A stretch of 64,000 bases of DNA, taken from positions 142,408-206,407 of the forward strand of contig NZ_SJPM01000008.1 in the NCBI RefSeq assembly GCF_007859915.1, written 5' to 3'. The notes under the pieces were generated by a model. The model was not told the DNA's origin. It did not search any database and worked only from the letters and a program-made list of their open reading frames with translations. A program made the translations under genes and the position numbers. Position 1 is the stretch's first letter. The number at the start of each line of letters is the position of its first letter. Positions 8,028 through 16,523 of the stretch are shown piece after piece. This stretch comes from Neorhodopirellula pilleata (GTDB taxonomy: Bacteria; Planctomycetota; Planctomycetia; Pirellulales; Pirellulaceae).

Positions 8028-9356
8028 ATGCCGGGAGAATCATTCCGCTTTATCCACGCCAGCGATTTCCATTTGGAAACGCCGCTCGGGGATCTCGACC
8101 AATTGCCGCCCAACCTTCGCGACGCGATGGCGACGGCCCCAAGGGACGCTGCGGCAGCGGTTTTCGAAGCCGCGTTAGCGGACAATATCGATTTCTTGGT
8201 GCTCAGCGGTGATTTGCTGCATCCGGTCGCCGCCGGTCCTCACGGCATGTCGCTACTGTTGGATAATTTCGAAAAACTCAACGACGCAGGGACGCCCGTC
8301 TATTGGGCCGCCGGCATTGCGGATGATGCGAAGCAATGGCCTGAGGCTGTGCCACTGCCCCCGAACGTGACCCTATTTCCCCGCGATCGAGTACTGTCGG
8401 TTCCGTATGAGCGAGCGGGCCGCGTCGTTTGCCGGATCGTCGGACGCAGTAGCGAAGGTCGGGCCTCGCTGCACGTTCCCGGATTCCAAACCGAGGCCAC
8501 CGACGAGTTTACCGTCGGCGTCGGCTACGGGACCGCCGATGCCGGTGCGCTCGCATCGGGTCGAATGGATTACTGGGCCTTGGGTGGACCTCACAACCAC
8601 ACCGATTTTGACGGTGGGGCATCTGCAGGAGCCTTCGCACCCGGGTCGACCCAAGGGCGATGTTTGGACGAAACCGGGCCGCACGGCTATCTCGTCGTCG
8701 ACGTCGATGCCGATCAAACCGCTCGGGTTCGCCGCGTCGAAGCGGACCGTTTTCGATACGCCCATGTCTCAATCGACGCGGCCGAAATTCGTGCCGTCGG
8801 CAGCCTGAGAAATCTTCTGGGCCAAAAGATCACGTCGTTGGCCAATGAGAACGGCGGTCGACATCTGTTGATCGCTTGGGACGTGACCCTAACCGATCCA
8901 GAAATGCTATCGATGGTCGGTGACCCGATCGAACTGCTTCGTCACCTTCGCCGAGACCACGGTAACGGCAATCCGGCCGCTTGGACGACCCGCCTGACGG
9001 TGCGTCCGCCGCGCAACTATCCCAAATCATGGCGAGACGAAGACACCATTTTGGGCGACTTTTTGCGGGCGTCCGAAAAGTTCCGCAAGTTCGCCGCCGG
9101 GGTACCTGTCGAATCGGTATCCAACGCCGGAACCAATGACTCCGGTGCTGCGGCTGGTAAGCCCGCCGCAACCGCCCGTCTCGGTGGGTTGCGTTTGATG
9201 CCCTACACCGAAGAGCATTCCGATCTTTCCAGCACAGCGGCCACGTTGCTCGGCGAATTGCCGGCCGGCGACCGCGACGCCACACTCGATGAAGCGACCC
9301 TCTTGGGGGCTCAGTTGTTGCGCGGCGACAAACCGTCTTGGGGACGCAAATCATGA
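8028..9356 (+). CDS. SbcD/YhaO-like metallophosphoesterase
   Basis: A 442-residue protein of the calcineurin-like phosphoesterase fold, in the arrangement of DNA repair exonuclease SbcD/YhaO. Visible motifs are ASDFHLE (Asp-x-His, residues 11-17), LSGDLLHP (Gly-Asp) and LGGPHNH (the Gly-His-x-His region). The usual Gly-Asn-His-Asp/Glu block is replaced by AAGIADD, so Asn and His ligands seem lost and two-metal catalysis may be impaired. ATG at 8028 is followed by a strong match to the fold. Its stop overlaps the start of the SMC-like ATPase gene by four bases (ATGA), as for SbcCD pairs. It probably acts with that ATPase on DNA or membrane-near substrates. Confidence 0.78.
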   Translation: MPGESFRFIHASDFHLETPLGDLDQLPPNLRDAMATAPRDAAAAVFEAALADNIDFLVLSGDLLHPVAAGPHGMSLLLDNFEKLNDAGTPVYWAAGIADDAKQWPEAVPLPPNVTLFPRDRVLSVPYERAGRVVCRIVGRSSEGRASLHVPGFQTEATDEFTVGVGYGTADAGALASGRMDYWALGGPHNHTDFDGGASAGAFAPGSTQGRCLDETGPHGYLVVDVDADQTARVRRVEADRFRYAHVSIDAAEIRAVGSLRNLLGQKITSLANENGGRHLLIAWDVTLTDPEMLSMVGDPIELLRHLRRDHGNGNPAAWTTRLTVRPPRNYPKSWRDEDTILGDFLRASEKFRKFAAGVPVESVSNAGTNDSGAAAGKPAATARLGGLRLMPYTEEHSDLSSTAATLLGELPAGDRDATLDEATLLGAQLLRGDKPSWGRKS

Positions 9357-12300
9357 AGATCAAAGACATTCAAATCGACGGCTTCGGAGTTTGGACTGGC
9401 CTTTCGGTCGATTCGATGAACGAAGGCATGACGTTGTTCTACGGCCCCAACGAAGCGGGCAAGACGACGTTGATGCAATTTCTCCGAGCGATGCTTTACG
9501 GATTCACTCCCGAACGACGTTCGCGATACCTGCCACCGGTTTACGGTGGCACTCCGGGCGGCGCGATCCGAGTGACCGGCCCGGGCGGCGGCTATGAAAT
9601 CCGACGACACAGCCAACTGACCGATGTGGACACGACCGGGCGATTGTCCGTCACCGGTTCGGACGGACTGAGCCAAGGTCAGCACCGCTTGCAAAGCTTA
9701 TTGGGCGGAATCGACGAGGCGATTTTCTCGAACGTCTTCGCGATCGGCATCCGAGAACTTCAGGAACTCAGCACACTCGACGACACTTCGGCCGCCGACG
9801 AACTTTACAAACTCAGCAGTGGATTGGATCGCGTTTCACTCGTCGACGTGCTTCGCAGTTTGCGGGCCGGCCGGGGCGAAGTTGTCGGTCGTGGCGCGGC
9901 GTCGGCCGATGAAGAAGATGCGGCGGTCAACAAGCTCGCAGGCATGATGACCAAACGCGAGAAATTACGCGATGAAATTCAACGACTCAGCGGTCAGACG
10001 CGGCGATGGAGCGAGTTGGCCACCCAGCGACGCACCCAAAGTCAAGAGATCGATAACCTTCGCGAGCGAATGACCGCTTGGGAACGCGAAGCCCGATGTG
10101 TCGAAATTGCAACGGGTGTTTTCGAGCCATGGCAAGAGCGCGAGGCGATCCGAGAAGAGATCGCGGCGATCCAAAACGAAGCCCATCTTCCCGATGAGGC
10201 ACCGTCGCAACTTGTTCAGATCGAAGCGATGATCGAAGAGCGACGCGGCAAGGTCGAGGAGATCAAAAACCGTCGCCGAGGCCTGCGTGACAAGGCCGAA
10301 CAATTGCCGGTCAACAAACGATTGTTCGACTTGCAAGGACGCATCGAAGCGGCAACCCAACAAGCGACCTGGGTGGAGGCATTGCAGGAACAGATCGACC
10401 GTTTGGACGTACAGATCGAAAAAGCACGTAAACAAGTCGAAGCCGACGCCGACCGTTTGGGCCTCGATGAGAGCGAGCGCGAACAAATCACGAAGGGCGA
10501 CCTTGTCGGAATGCCCGACCTTTCCAAACAAACGCTTGCGGCCCTGAGTTCACCAGCCAAGCATTGCAAAGAGCAATTGTTCTTGCTCAAGCAATACCGC
10601 GCTGAAGGCAAGACCCACAAAGTTCGCGCCGAAAAGTATGGCGAGAAGTTACAAGAGATCTTGCAGCGCGCCCACGCAAGTGATCTGCAGCTTGCGATCA
10701 AGCGCGAAAACGATCACATCGCGTCGCTGCGTCAACGTATCCAGCTCGGCCAGCATCTTGAGAAGCTGACTCGCCACTATCGCGACTTGGAGCGTGAATC
10801 GATCGAACTGACAACCGATGAGGCGTTGCCGATCGATCGTTTGTTCGTGCTCGGTTTGCCGTTCATCTTCGGCGGCATGGCCGTGCTATACGGCATGTTC
10901 AACGTCTTTCAGATCACGACCTTTGTCGCTCGCCCCAACCCGACGACGGGGATGATGTTCATTTTGTTCGGTGCGATGGCGCTGTTGGTTTACTACCTCA
11001 GTCGCGAACGTGGCCAACGCAGCACGGTCCTGGATCTGGAAGATTGCGAGCGACAAATCGAAAGCGTTCGTCGTCAGATCCGCGAAGTCGAATCGGAGCG
11101 TCAGGACATCGATTCGCATTTGCCGACGAGCAACGAATCGCTCGAAGCCCGTTTGCGTGAATCCGAGTCGTTGCTCGCCGAACTCGAAGAGTCGCTGCCG
11201 ACTTACCACGCACACGAGGCCGCCAACCAATCCTACAAAGCCTCCTACGTTCGCGCCACGAAGGCTGCGGAAGGTCTCAAAGCCGCACGTCGAGAATGGA
11301 CCGCGACGCTGGACCGTTTGGGTTTGTCGACGACGTTGTCACCAAAGAGTGTTCGCACACTCGGCGACGGATACGAGACGTTGCAGGCGAGTTTGCGACG
11401 ACTAAGTGATTTGCGTGAGGAACGTGAGCAGCGTCGCCGTGAACGACAAACCATCTCCAAGCGAATCGAAACGCTGTACCTCGAAGCACTCGATGCGTCG
11501 GGCGAAGACACGCTTCCGCTGGTGTCCGGACACGATCCAGAACGGCTTTCCGCTCGCAATTCCGAACGAGAACGAGCGCGTCGGGATCCACGGGACTCCA
11601 AACGAGATGCAAAAAGCCGCAAAGAGTCCTATCGAACCCACGGGCCCAACGGATACGAAGACGATTATACCGACTACGACGTGGACGCTTACGACGACGT
11701 CAACGCCGACGCGATTTCATCACGAGTGAAAGTGAACGTCTCCAGTCAAGCACAAAAGCTTCTCAGTTCCCGCGCCAATCCGCTCGATCAACTCAATCAC
11801 CTTCATGAAGAATTGGCCCGTCAACAGCACTGGATCAAGCAGCGTCGCGACCTGAAGCTACAAGACGCCCAATACAAAAAACAACAGGCGATGCACGCCC
11901 AAGCGATCGAACGCGGTGAACAACAGCGTCGTGCTCTATGGGCGAAATGTGGCGTGGCAACGCCGGAACAGTTCTACCAGTTAGTCGATCGAAAATCCTT
12001 GCTTGCTGAGCATGAACAGCATCTTGATAAACTGAACAAGCAGATCAAAACGATGATCGGCAACTCCGTCCAGTACGACGACGTGGCTCGAGAAATCGAT
12101 GGTGCCAAGGCGACCGACCTGGAACGACGCTGGGACGCACTGACAACTCGGATGAGCGAAACCGAAAATCGGATTGCTCAGTTGCAAACCGCCCAAGGTG
12201 AACTCGCCGCGAGCATGAAGCAACTCGGGGACGATGATCGCTTGATGACCGCCCGGCTGGAACTCGGTTGCGTCGAACGTCAGCTCAATCAACTCGCCCG

Positions 12301-13321
12301 ACGTTGGCAAATACTCGCCACGGCGAGCTGCCTGCTCGAGGACGTTTGCAATACCGTCGAGAATGAACGCCAACCCGAAACGTTGCGGGAGGCGTCATCG
12401 TTCCTGAATCAATTGACCGATGGAAAGTACGTGCGAATCTGGACGCCGCTCGGATCGAACCAATTGAAGATCGACGATCACGACGGCAAGTCATTGCCAC
12501 TGGAAGTTCTGAGCCGTGGTACGGGCGAAGCCGTCTTCATCGCGTTGCGACTATCGCTCGCTGCGGCATACTCCCGACGCGGGGTGATGTTGCCATTGAT
12601 CTTGGACGACGTGTTGGTCAACTTCGACGGGTCCCGCGCCGAACACGCCGCTCAAACCCTCAAAACGTTCGCCGAACTCGGGCACCAAGTCATGATGTTC
12701 ACCTGTCACGATCACATCGTGGACATTTTCCACCAAATCGGCGTGGAAGTTCGAGAGATGCCGACACAAGGGGTTCCAGGTCGCGCCGGAATCCTAAGCC
12801 CGCCGGAGGAAACGTACGAAGAGGAATACGAGGAAGAGTACGACGAACCTGAATACGAAGAAGAGGCCGCGCAAGCGGAGCCAGAACCGGTCGTCATCGC
12901 CGCTCCGGTACCGCAGCCCTTACCGGTCGTCCCCGCCGCAGCATTGGTCATCGATGATCGTCGAGTGATCCCATCGCGCCCCACGCCGCCGAAGTCGAAA
13001 TACCGATTCGCGTTTCAGCGTTTGGCTCGCCAACACCGTCGCAAACGGGCTCCCAAAATTTCGATCGAAGAGCGGGTCGCGCCCAAACCGACCCCGGTTG
13101 CACGCGTCGTGATGGAGAAGAAGCCCAAGCGGAAACCCGTTGAAGAAGTGCTGGAGACTCGCGAAGTCGAAGATTCGATCCAGTGGGCATGGTTCCAACG
13201 CGAGCCCGCCGATGGTCGGATTGATGCCGAAGAGGCCGCCGCCGAAGCTGCCCGGAACCAATGGCTACCCGAAGAAGAACGTGATCCAAATCTCACCGCT
13301 GCAGACCCGTCTTGGTGGTAG
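9353..13321 (+). CDS. YhaN/SbcC-like SMC-type ATPase with membrane hairpin
   Basis: A 1322-residue protein. Walker A is FYGPNEAGKTTLMQF (residues 29-43). A long charged coiled-coil region follows, interrupted at about residues 485-545 by two hydrophobic segments (LFVLGLPFIFGGMAVLYGMF and MMFILFGAMALLVYYLS). The C-terminal half has the ABC signature-like LSRGTGEAVFIALRLSLA and Walker B LPLILDDVLVNFD, then a His-switch region. This is the YhaN/SbcC arrangement. After about residue 1130 comes a family-atypical tail of some 190 residues, acidic (repeated EEEYEEE), then basic, then a Trp-rich end. It overlaps the phosphoesterase gene by four bases. Membrane anchoring by the hairpin suggests a complex at the membrane. 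Confidence 0.82.
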   Translation: MKIKDIQIDGFGVWTGLSVDSMNEGMTLFYGPNEAGKTTLMQFLRAMLYGFTPERRSRYLPPVYGGTPGGAIRVTGPGGGYEIRRHSQLTDVDTTGRLSVTGSDGLSQGQHRLQSLLGGIDEAIFSNVFAIGIRELQELSTLDDTSAADELYKLSSGLDRVSLVDVLRSLRAGRGEVVGRGAASADEEDAAVNKLAGMMTKREKLRDEIQRLSGQTRRWSELATQRRTQSQEIDNLRERMTAWEREARCVEIATGVFEPWQEREAIREEIAAIQNEAHLPDEAPSQLVQIEAMIEERRGKVEEIKNRRRGLRDKAEQLPVNKRLFDLQGRIEAATQQATWVEALQEQIDRLDVQIEKARKQVEADADRLGLDESEREQITKGDLVGMPDLSKQTLAALSSPAKHCKEQLFLLKQYRAEGKTHKVRAEKYGEKLQEILQRAHASDLQLAIKRENDHIASLRQRIQLGQHLEKLTRHYRDLERESIELTTDEALPIDRLFVLGLPFIFGGMAVLYGMFNVFQITTFVARPNPTTGMMFILFGAMALLVYYLSRERGQRSTVLDLEDCERQIESVRRQIREVESERQDIDSHLPTSNESLEARLRESESLLAELEESLPTYHAHEAANQSYKASYVRATKAAEGLKAARREWTATLDRLGLSTTLSPKSVRTLGDGYETLQASLRRLSDLREEREQRRRERQTISKRIETLYLEALDASGEDTLPLVSGHDPERLSARNSERERARRDPRDSKRDAKSRKESYRTHGPNGYEDDYTDYDVDAYDDVNADAISSRVKVNVSSQAQKLLSSRANPLDQLNHLHEELARQQHWIKQRRDLKLQDAQYKKQQAMHAQAIERGEQQRRALWAKCGVATPEQFYQLVDRKSLLAEHEQHLDKLNKQIKTMIGNSVQYDDVAREIDGAKATDLERRWDALTTRMSETENRIAQLQTAQGELAASMKQLGDDDRLMTARLELGCVERQLNQLARRWQILATASCLLEDVCNTVENERQPETLREASSFLNQLTDGKYVRIWTPLGSNQLKIDDHDGKSLPLEVLSRGTGEAVFIALRLSLAAAYSRRGVMLPLILDDVLVNFDGSRAEHAAQTLKTFAELGHQVMMFTCHDHIVDIFHQIGVEVREMPTQGVPGRAGILSPPEETYEEEYEEEYDEPEYEEEAAQAEPEPVVIAAPVPQPLPVVPAAALVIDDRRVIPSRPTPPKSKYRFAFQRLARQHRRKRAPKISIEERVAPKPTPVARVVMEKKPKRKPVEEVLETREVEDSIQWAWFQREPADGRIDAEEAAAEAARNQWLPEEERDPNLTAADPSWW

Positions 13322-13332
13322 GAGCCACGATC

Positions 13333-13818
13333 ATGTCCAAAATTACCGGGAACCGCTCGCTCCGTTTCGACACCCTCGCCGAGGGAGTGTCCGAGGCGGA
13401 ACGGCTGGCAAACTTACCGACGACCACGGCCGGACAGTTCTCGCATGCCCAGAATGTCGATCACTTGGCGAAGACATTGCGGATCGTTGTCGGTGACGAG
13501 TCAATCCCGAAGTTCCCACGTTGGTTGAAGTGGCTCGTTCGTTTGCGTTTGAACGCGATCTTGACGCAACCAGCGAAGCCGGGCATCCGATTACCCGCGA
13601 GTGTCCAGCCGCGTTTTTGGACCGAGGATGACATCAGCATGAACGAGGCGATGGACTCTCTGCGTGAAGCTTACCAGCGTTTTGAAGAAACCAAATCCAG
13701 TGGATTCCCCACTCACCCGCTCTTCGGCAAGCTCACCAACTTGCAACACGAACAGCTGCAGTGCCGCCATTTCGAGTTGCACCTGGGAATGATCATCCCT
13801 CATCCAAACCGACCGTAG
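13333..13818 (+). CDS. DUF1569 (DinB-like) protein
   Basis: A 161-residue soluble protein. The segment QFSHAQNVDHLAKTL near residue 40 and the end segment EQLQCRHFELHLGMI match the conserved histidine-bearing regions of DUF1569, a branch of the DinB-like four-helix fold. Metal-dependent activities such as thiol transfer occur in that fold, but no reaction is known for DUF1569. The start ATG at 13333 lies 12 bases after the stop of the ATPase gene; a longer frame at 13312 would overlap it. It is probably the last gene of that operon. The region following (13819-14132) is repetitive and holds no gene. Confidence 0.75.
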   Translation: MSKITGNRSLRFDTLAEGVSEAERLANLPTTTAGQFSHAQNVDHLAKTLRIVVGDESIPKFPRWLKWLVRLRLNAILTQPAKPGIRLPASVQPRFWTEDDISMNEAMDSLREAYQRFEETKSSGFPTHPLFGKLTNLQHEQLQCRHFELHLGMIIPHPNRP

Positions 13819-13828
13819 GCAGTAGGCA

Positions 13829-13867
13829 GTAGGCTGGGTGGAGGAGGCTCGGCGACGAACACCCGGC
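13829..13867. repeat. GTAGGCTGGG palindromic element, copy 1
   Basis: An imperfect dyad starting GTAGGCTGGGTGGAGGAGG and ending in ACACCCGGC, related to elements at 14071-14104 and 20163-20200. It is preceded by three tandem copies of a seven-base unit, GTAGGCA (13815-13835, last copy changed). Probably a common intergenic element of this genome; no function can be told. Confidence 0.5.
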
Positions 13868-13883
13868 ACCTTCCCGTTTGTTC

Positions 13884-14050
13884 CAAACTTAAGCTTAAAC
13901 CTAAACCTAAACCTAAACTTCTGAAGCAAGAAACGTTCGTCAGCTGTCCTCATCCTACGGGAACGCTAAGGCGAGTTTAGGTTTAAGTTTAAGTTTAAGT
14001 TTAAGTTTAAGTTTAAGTTTAAGTTTAAGTTTAAGTTTAAGTTTAAGTTT
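13884..14050. repeat. Hexanucleotide tandem arrays in opposite orientation
   Basis: Two arrays of a six-base unit. The first (13884-13920) runs as CTTAAG then repeated CCTAAA/TTAAAC units. The second (13974-14050) is about 12.5 units of GTTTAA, starting with a GGTTTAA variant. They are inverted relative to each other across a 54-base spacer that contains GAAACGTTCGTCAGC, so a long hairpin can form. The unit TTTAGG/GTTTAA resembles simple repeats that vary in length by slippage. They lie between the end of DUF1569 (plus) and the end of the peptidase gene (minus). Confidence 0.9.
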
Positions 14051-14070
14051 GCGCAGAAATTGCTTCGTTT

Positions 14071-14104
14071 GCCGGGTCTCCGCTATCGCTGCGACCCAGC
14101 CTAC
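14071..14104. repeat. GTAGGCTGGG palindromic element, copy 2
   Basis: An inverted repeat reading GCCGGGTCTCCGC ... GCGACCCAGCCTAC, the reverse orientation of the element at 20163-20200. It sits 29 bases before the end of the minus-strand peptidase gene and could also act as a hairpin at the 3' end of that transcript. Confidence 0.6.
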
Positions 14105-14132
14105 TTTTGACCCGGCCTACATTTGAGGGCGG

Positions 14133-16496
14133 TTACTTGGGGAGGAGGTTTCGTAGGAGGAAATTCGTCATCGTTTTTCTCAGGTGCATGACCGTTCCGC
14201 TGCCTTCGGTGATCGAGTGCGAACGTCCGGGGTAGGCCATCATCTCGAAAAGCTTTCCTTGCGCGACCAACTCGTTGATCAATCGCTGCGTTGACGCGTA
14301 ATGAACGTTGTCGTCGGCGGTTCCGTGGATGATCAACAGAGACCCTTCCAAGTTCTTCGCATAGGTGATCGGCGATCCTTCGGTGAACTTCTCGCGGCCG
14401 TCGTCGATCAGCCCCATGTATCGCTCTTGGTAGATCGTGTCATAATCCAATTGATCCGAAACCGGTGCCACCGAAACGGCGGTCTTGAACAGATCCGGAT
14501 AGCGGAAGATCGCATGAAGCGAACTCGAACCTCCACCGCTCCATCCCCAAACGCCGACGCGAGAGGAATCCAAGATCGGAAAACGTTCGAGCAAGCGGCG
14601 GACAGCGGCGGCTTGATCGGCGGGAGGCAGGATACCGATCTTGCCGTAAACCGCTTGGCGAAACGCTCGCCCTCGCGGCGACGCGGTTCCTCGGTTGTCG
14701 ATGCTCGCCACCGCGATGCCGTTTTGAACCATCATTCGATTCCACAGATATCCTTTGCCGCCGTAAACGTCACGGACCGTTTGCCCGGCGGGCTCGCCGT
14801 AAACGTAGACCAACAAGGGAACACTCCCTTGGCTAACACGCTCGCCGTCAACGTCGGCAGGAAACATCACCCAAGCATCCAACGCGACTCCGTCATCGAT
14901 CGTCAGTTGGATGAACTCTTCACGTACTGGTTTGAGCTCTTTCAATGCTTCTCGGACCGACTGATTATCATCGATCGTTTCGATGATCTCGTAAGTATCG
15001 ATGTTCACCAAACGCTTCACCGGAGGCGTTTGGAAGTCTGACCAAGTTTCGATCGCGTACCGCCCCGACGGACTGATTTCATACTGATACGTCCCGCCAG
15101 TTTCCGGAGACACTCGCGATTCTTGCGGGTCTGGTGAGTTCGCCTCGACGCTGTAAAGACCTCGCGTTGTCGGATTGTTCGGCGAAGCGGTCAGGAAAAT
15201 GCGAGCGGTCTGCGAATCGACATGATCGATTTCGATCACATCCCAATCACCACGCGTGATCGGCGTGAGCGTCGTTTCGGTCAACGACTCGTTGAACGAC
15301 AACCGGTAGAGTTGATTCCAGCCGGTCTGTTCGCTTTGCCAAACATAATCAATCGTTGAAGGATTCGACTCCAACGATGGAATGCGGTGAAGTTCCGCTT
15401 GATGCATTACCCAACCAGGACTGGTTTCGGTGTGAACAACGTGCGCCGATCCGGATTGTGGATCAGCGATCCACAAGCGGTTCTGGTTTTGACGTCGATT
15501 GAGTTGTTGGATCATCAAACGTTCGCCCTCCGTTGGGCTAGCGTCTGTTTGTTGCTCCGACGGTTCGATCCACTGTAATGCCGCGAGATAGTTTTCTCGA
15601 GGATCACCGTCGATGTTCATCCAAACGGTCTGGTCGGTCGCCAAATCGTGGACTCCGATTCGGACCGCCGAATTCGTTTGGCCTACCTTGGGATAGGCGA
15701 ACTCTTTCAGCGTCGGATAACGCTGCGATGCGTTGTCGATCAGCGTTTGAATCGGAACACCGGATTGATCGGTTTGCCAAAAAGCAACCTTGGTCCCGTC
15801 GTGATTGAATTGAAATCCTTTGGTCAGCCCGAGTTCTTCTTCGTAAACCCAATCGAACGTTCCGTGAATCGTGTCGACTTGGTCGCTCGACGCGATCGTC
15901 TGTTCCTGGCCGGTCGAAATGTTTTCGATCATCAGATCGCCGCCTCGAGCATACGCCACTGATTCACTATCGGGTGACAACGTCGCATACATGATCGCTT
16001 GTCCGCCCGCGATCGCCCGCCAGGACTTCAAGTTCAGGTCGTAGATCCAGTACTGCGCCAACGAAAAGTGACGCCAAACACGTTGTGACCGGGTTTTCAC
16101 CATCAGCCACCGCCCGTCGTGGGAAAACTCGTAATGATCGACCGATCCGATCGGATCGGCGGGAATCAAAAGTGTGGTTTCCCCAGCCGCATCGGACGGA
16201 CCGACCGGGCGACGGACGATTTGGACGGTTTTGCTTTGGTTTTCGTCTTCGGAGTTCGGCTCTTGTCTTAACAGCACATCGTCGACGTCGTCCCACTTCA
16301 GCGAAGTATTCTCCGTATCAAAATCCTCGCCCTGGTAGATGCGAGATAATGTCAGCGTTGTGCGATCGTGCACCGCCGGCGGTGGCGGTCCTTGATCAGC
16401 CGCAGGCGGATAGGCATGGCAATGATTCGACGATGAAATGGCCCCTGCCGCAAACGTACAAACGAAGGTGAGCGAGATCGTCAATCGCGTTTTCAT
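14133..16496 (-). CDS. S9 dipeptidyl peptidase IV-like protease
   Basis: A 787-residue exported serine peptidase of family S9B. It has a signal peptide (residues 1-28), a long beta-propeller region with FSHDGRWLMVKTRS, FNHDGTKVAFWQT and similar blades, then an alpha/beta-hydrolase domain. The Glu-Glu substrate-binding motif of DPP IV is present (FDWVYEEELGL). The catalytic triad is visible as Ser in GVWGWSGGGS, Asp in HGTADDNVH and His in YPGRSHSI. It would remove N-terminal Xaa-Pro or Xaa-Ala dipeptides in the periplasm. It starts 28 bases after the EboF-like gene on the same strand, so it may be the last gene of an epmA-led transcript. Length is normal. Confidence 0.92.
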   Translation of the reverse strand: MKTRLTISLTFVCTFAAGAISSSNHCHAYPPAADQGPPPPAVHDRTTLTLSRIYQGEDFDTENTSLKWDDVDDVLLRQEPNSEDENQSKTVQIVRRPVGPSDAAGETTLLIPADPIGSVDHYEFSHDGRWLMVKTRSQRVWRHFSLAQYWIYDLNLKSWRAIAGGQAIMYATLSPDSESVAYARGGDLMIENISTGQEQTIASSDQVDTIHGTFDWVYEEELGLTKGFQFNHDGTKVAFWQTDQSGVPIQTLIDNASQRYPTLKEFAYPKVGQTNSAVRIGVHDLATDQTVWMNIDGDPRENYLAALQWIEPSEQQTDASPTEGERLMIQQLNRRQNQNRLWIADPQSGSAHVVHTETSPGWVMHQAELHRIPSLESNPSTIDYVWQSEQTGWNQLYRLSFNESLTETTLTPITRGDWDVIEIDHVDSQTARIFLTASPNNPTTRGLYSVEANSPDPQESRVSPETGGTYQYEISPSGRYAIETWSDFQTPPVKRLVNIDTYEIIETIDDNQSVREALKELKPVREEFIQLTIDDGVALDAWVMFPADVDGERVSQGSVPLLVYVYGEPAGQTVRDVYGGKGYLWNRMMVQNGIAVASIDNRGTASPRGRAFRQAVYGKIGILPPADQAAAVRRLLERFPILDSSRVGVWGWSGGGSSSLHAIFRYPDLFKTAVSVAPVSDQLDYDTIYQERYMGLIDDGREKFTEGSPITYAKNLEGSLLIIHGTADDNVHYASTQRLINELVAQGKLFEMMAYPGRSHSITEGSGTVMHLRKTMTNFLLRNLLPK

Positions 16497-16523
16497 GAAA
16501 TGACTTTGTCTTGGCGAAATTGT

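Noticed and set aside
13974..14050. Telomere-like or origin repeat
   Set aside because: It lies within a normal gene region with no plasmid or linear-end features, and the unit is a simple slippage-type hexamer.
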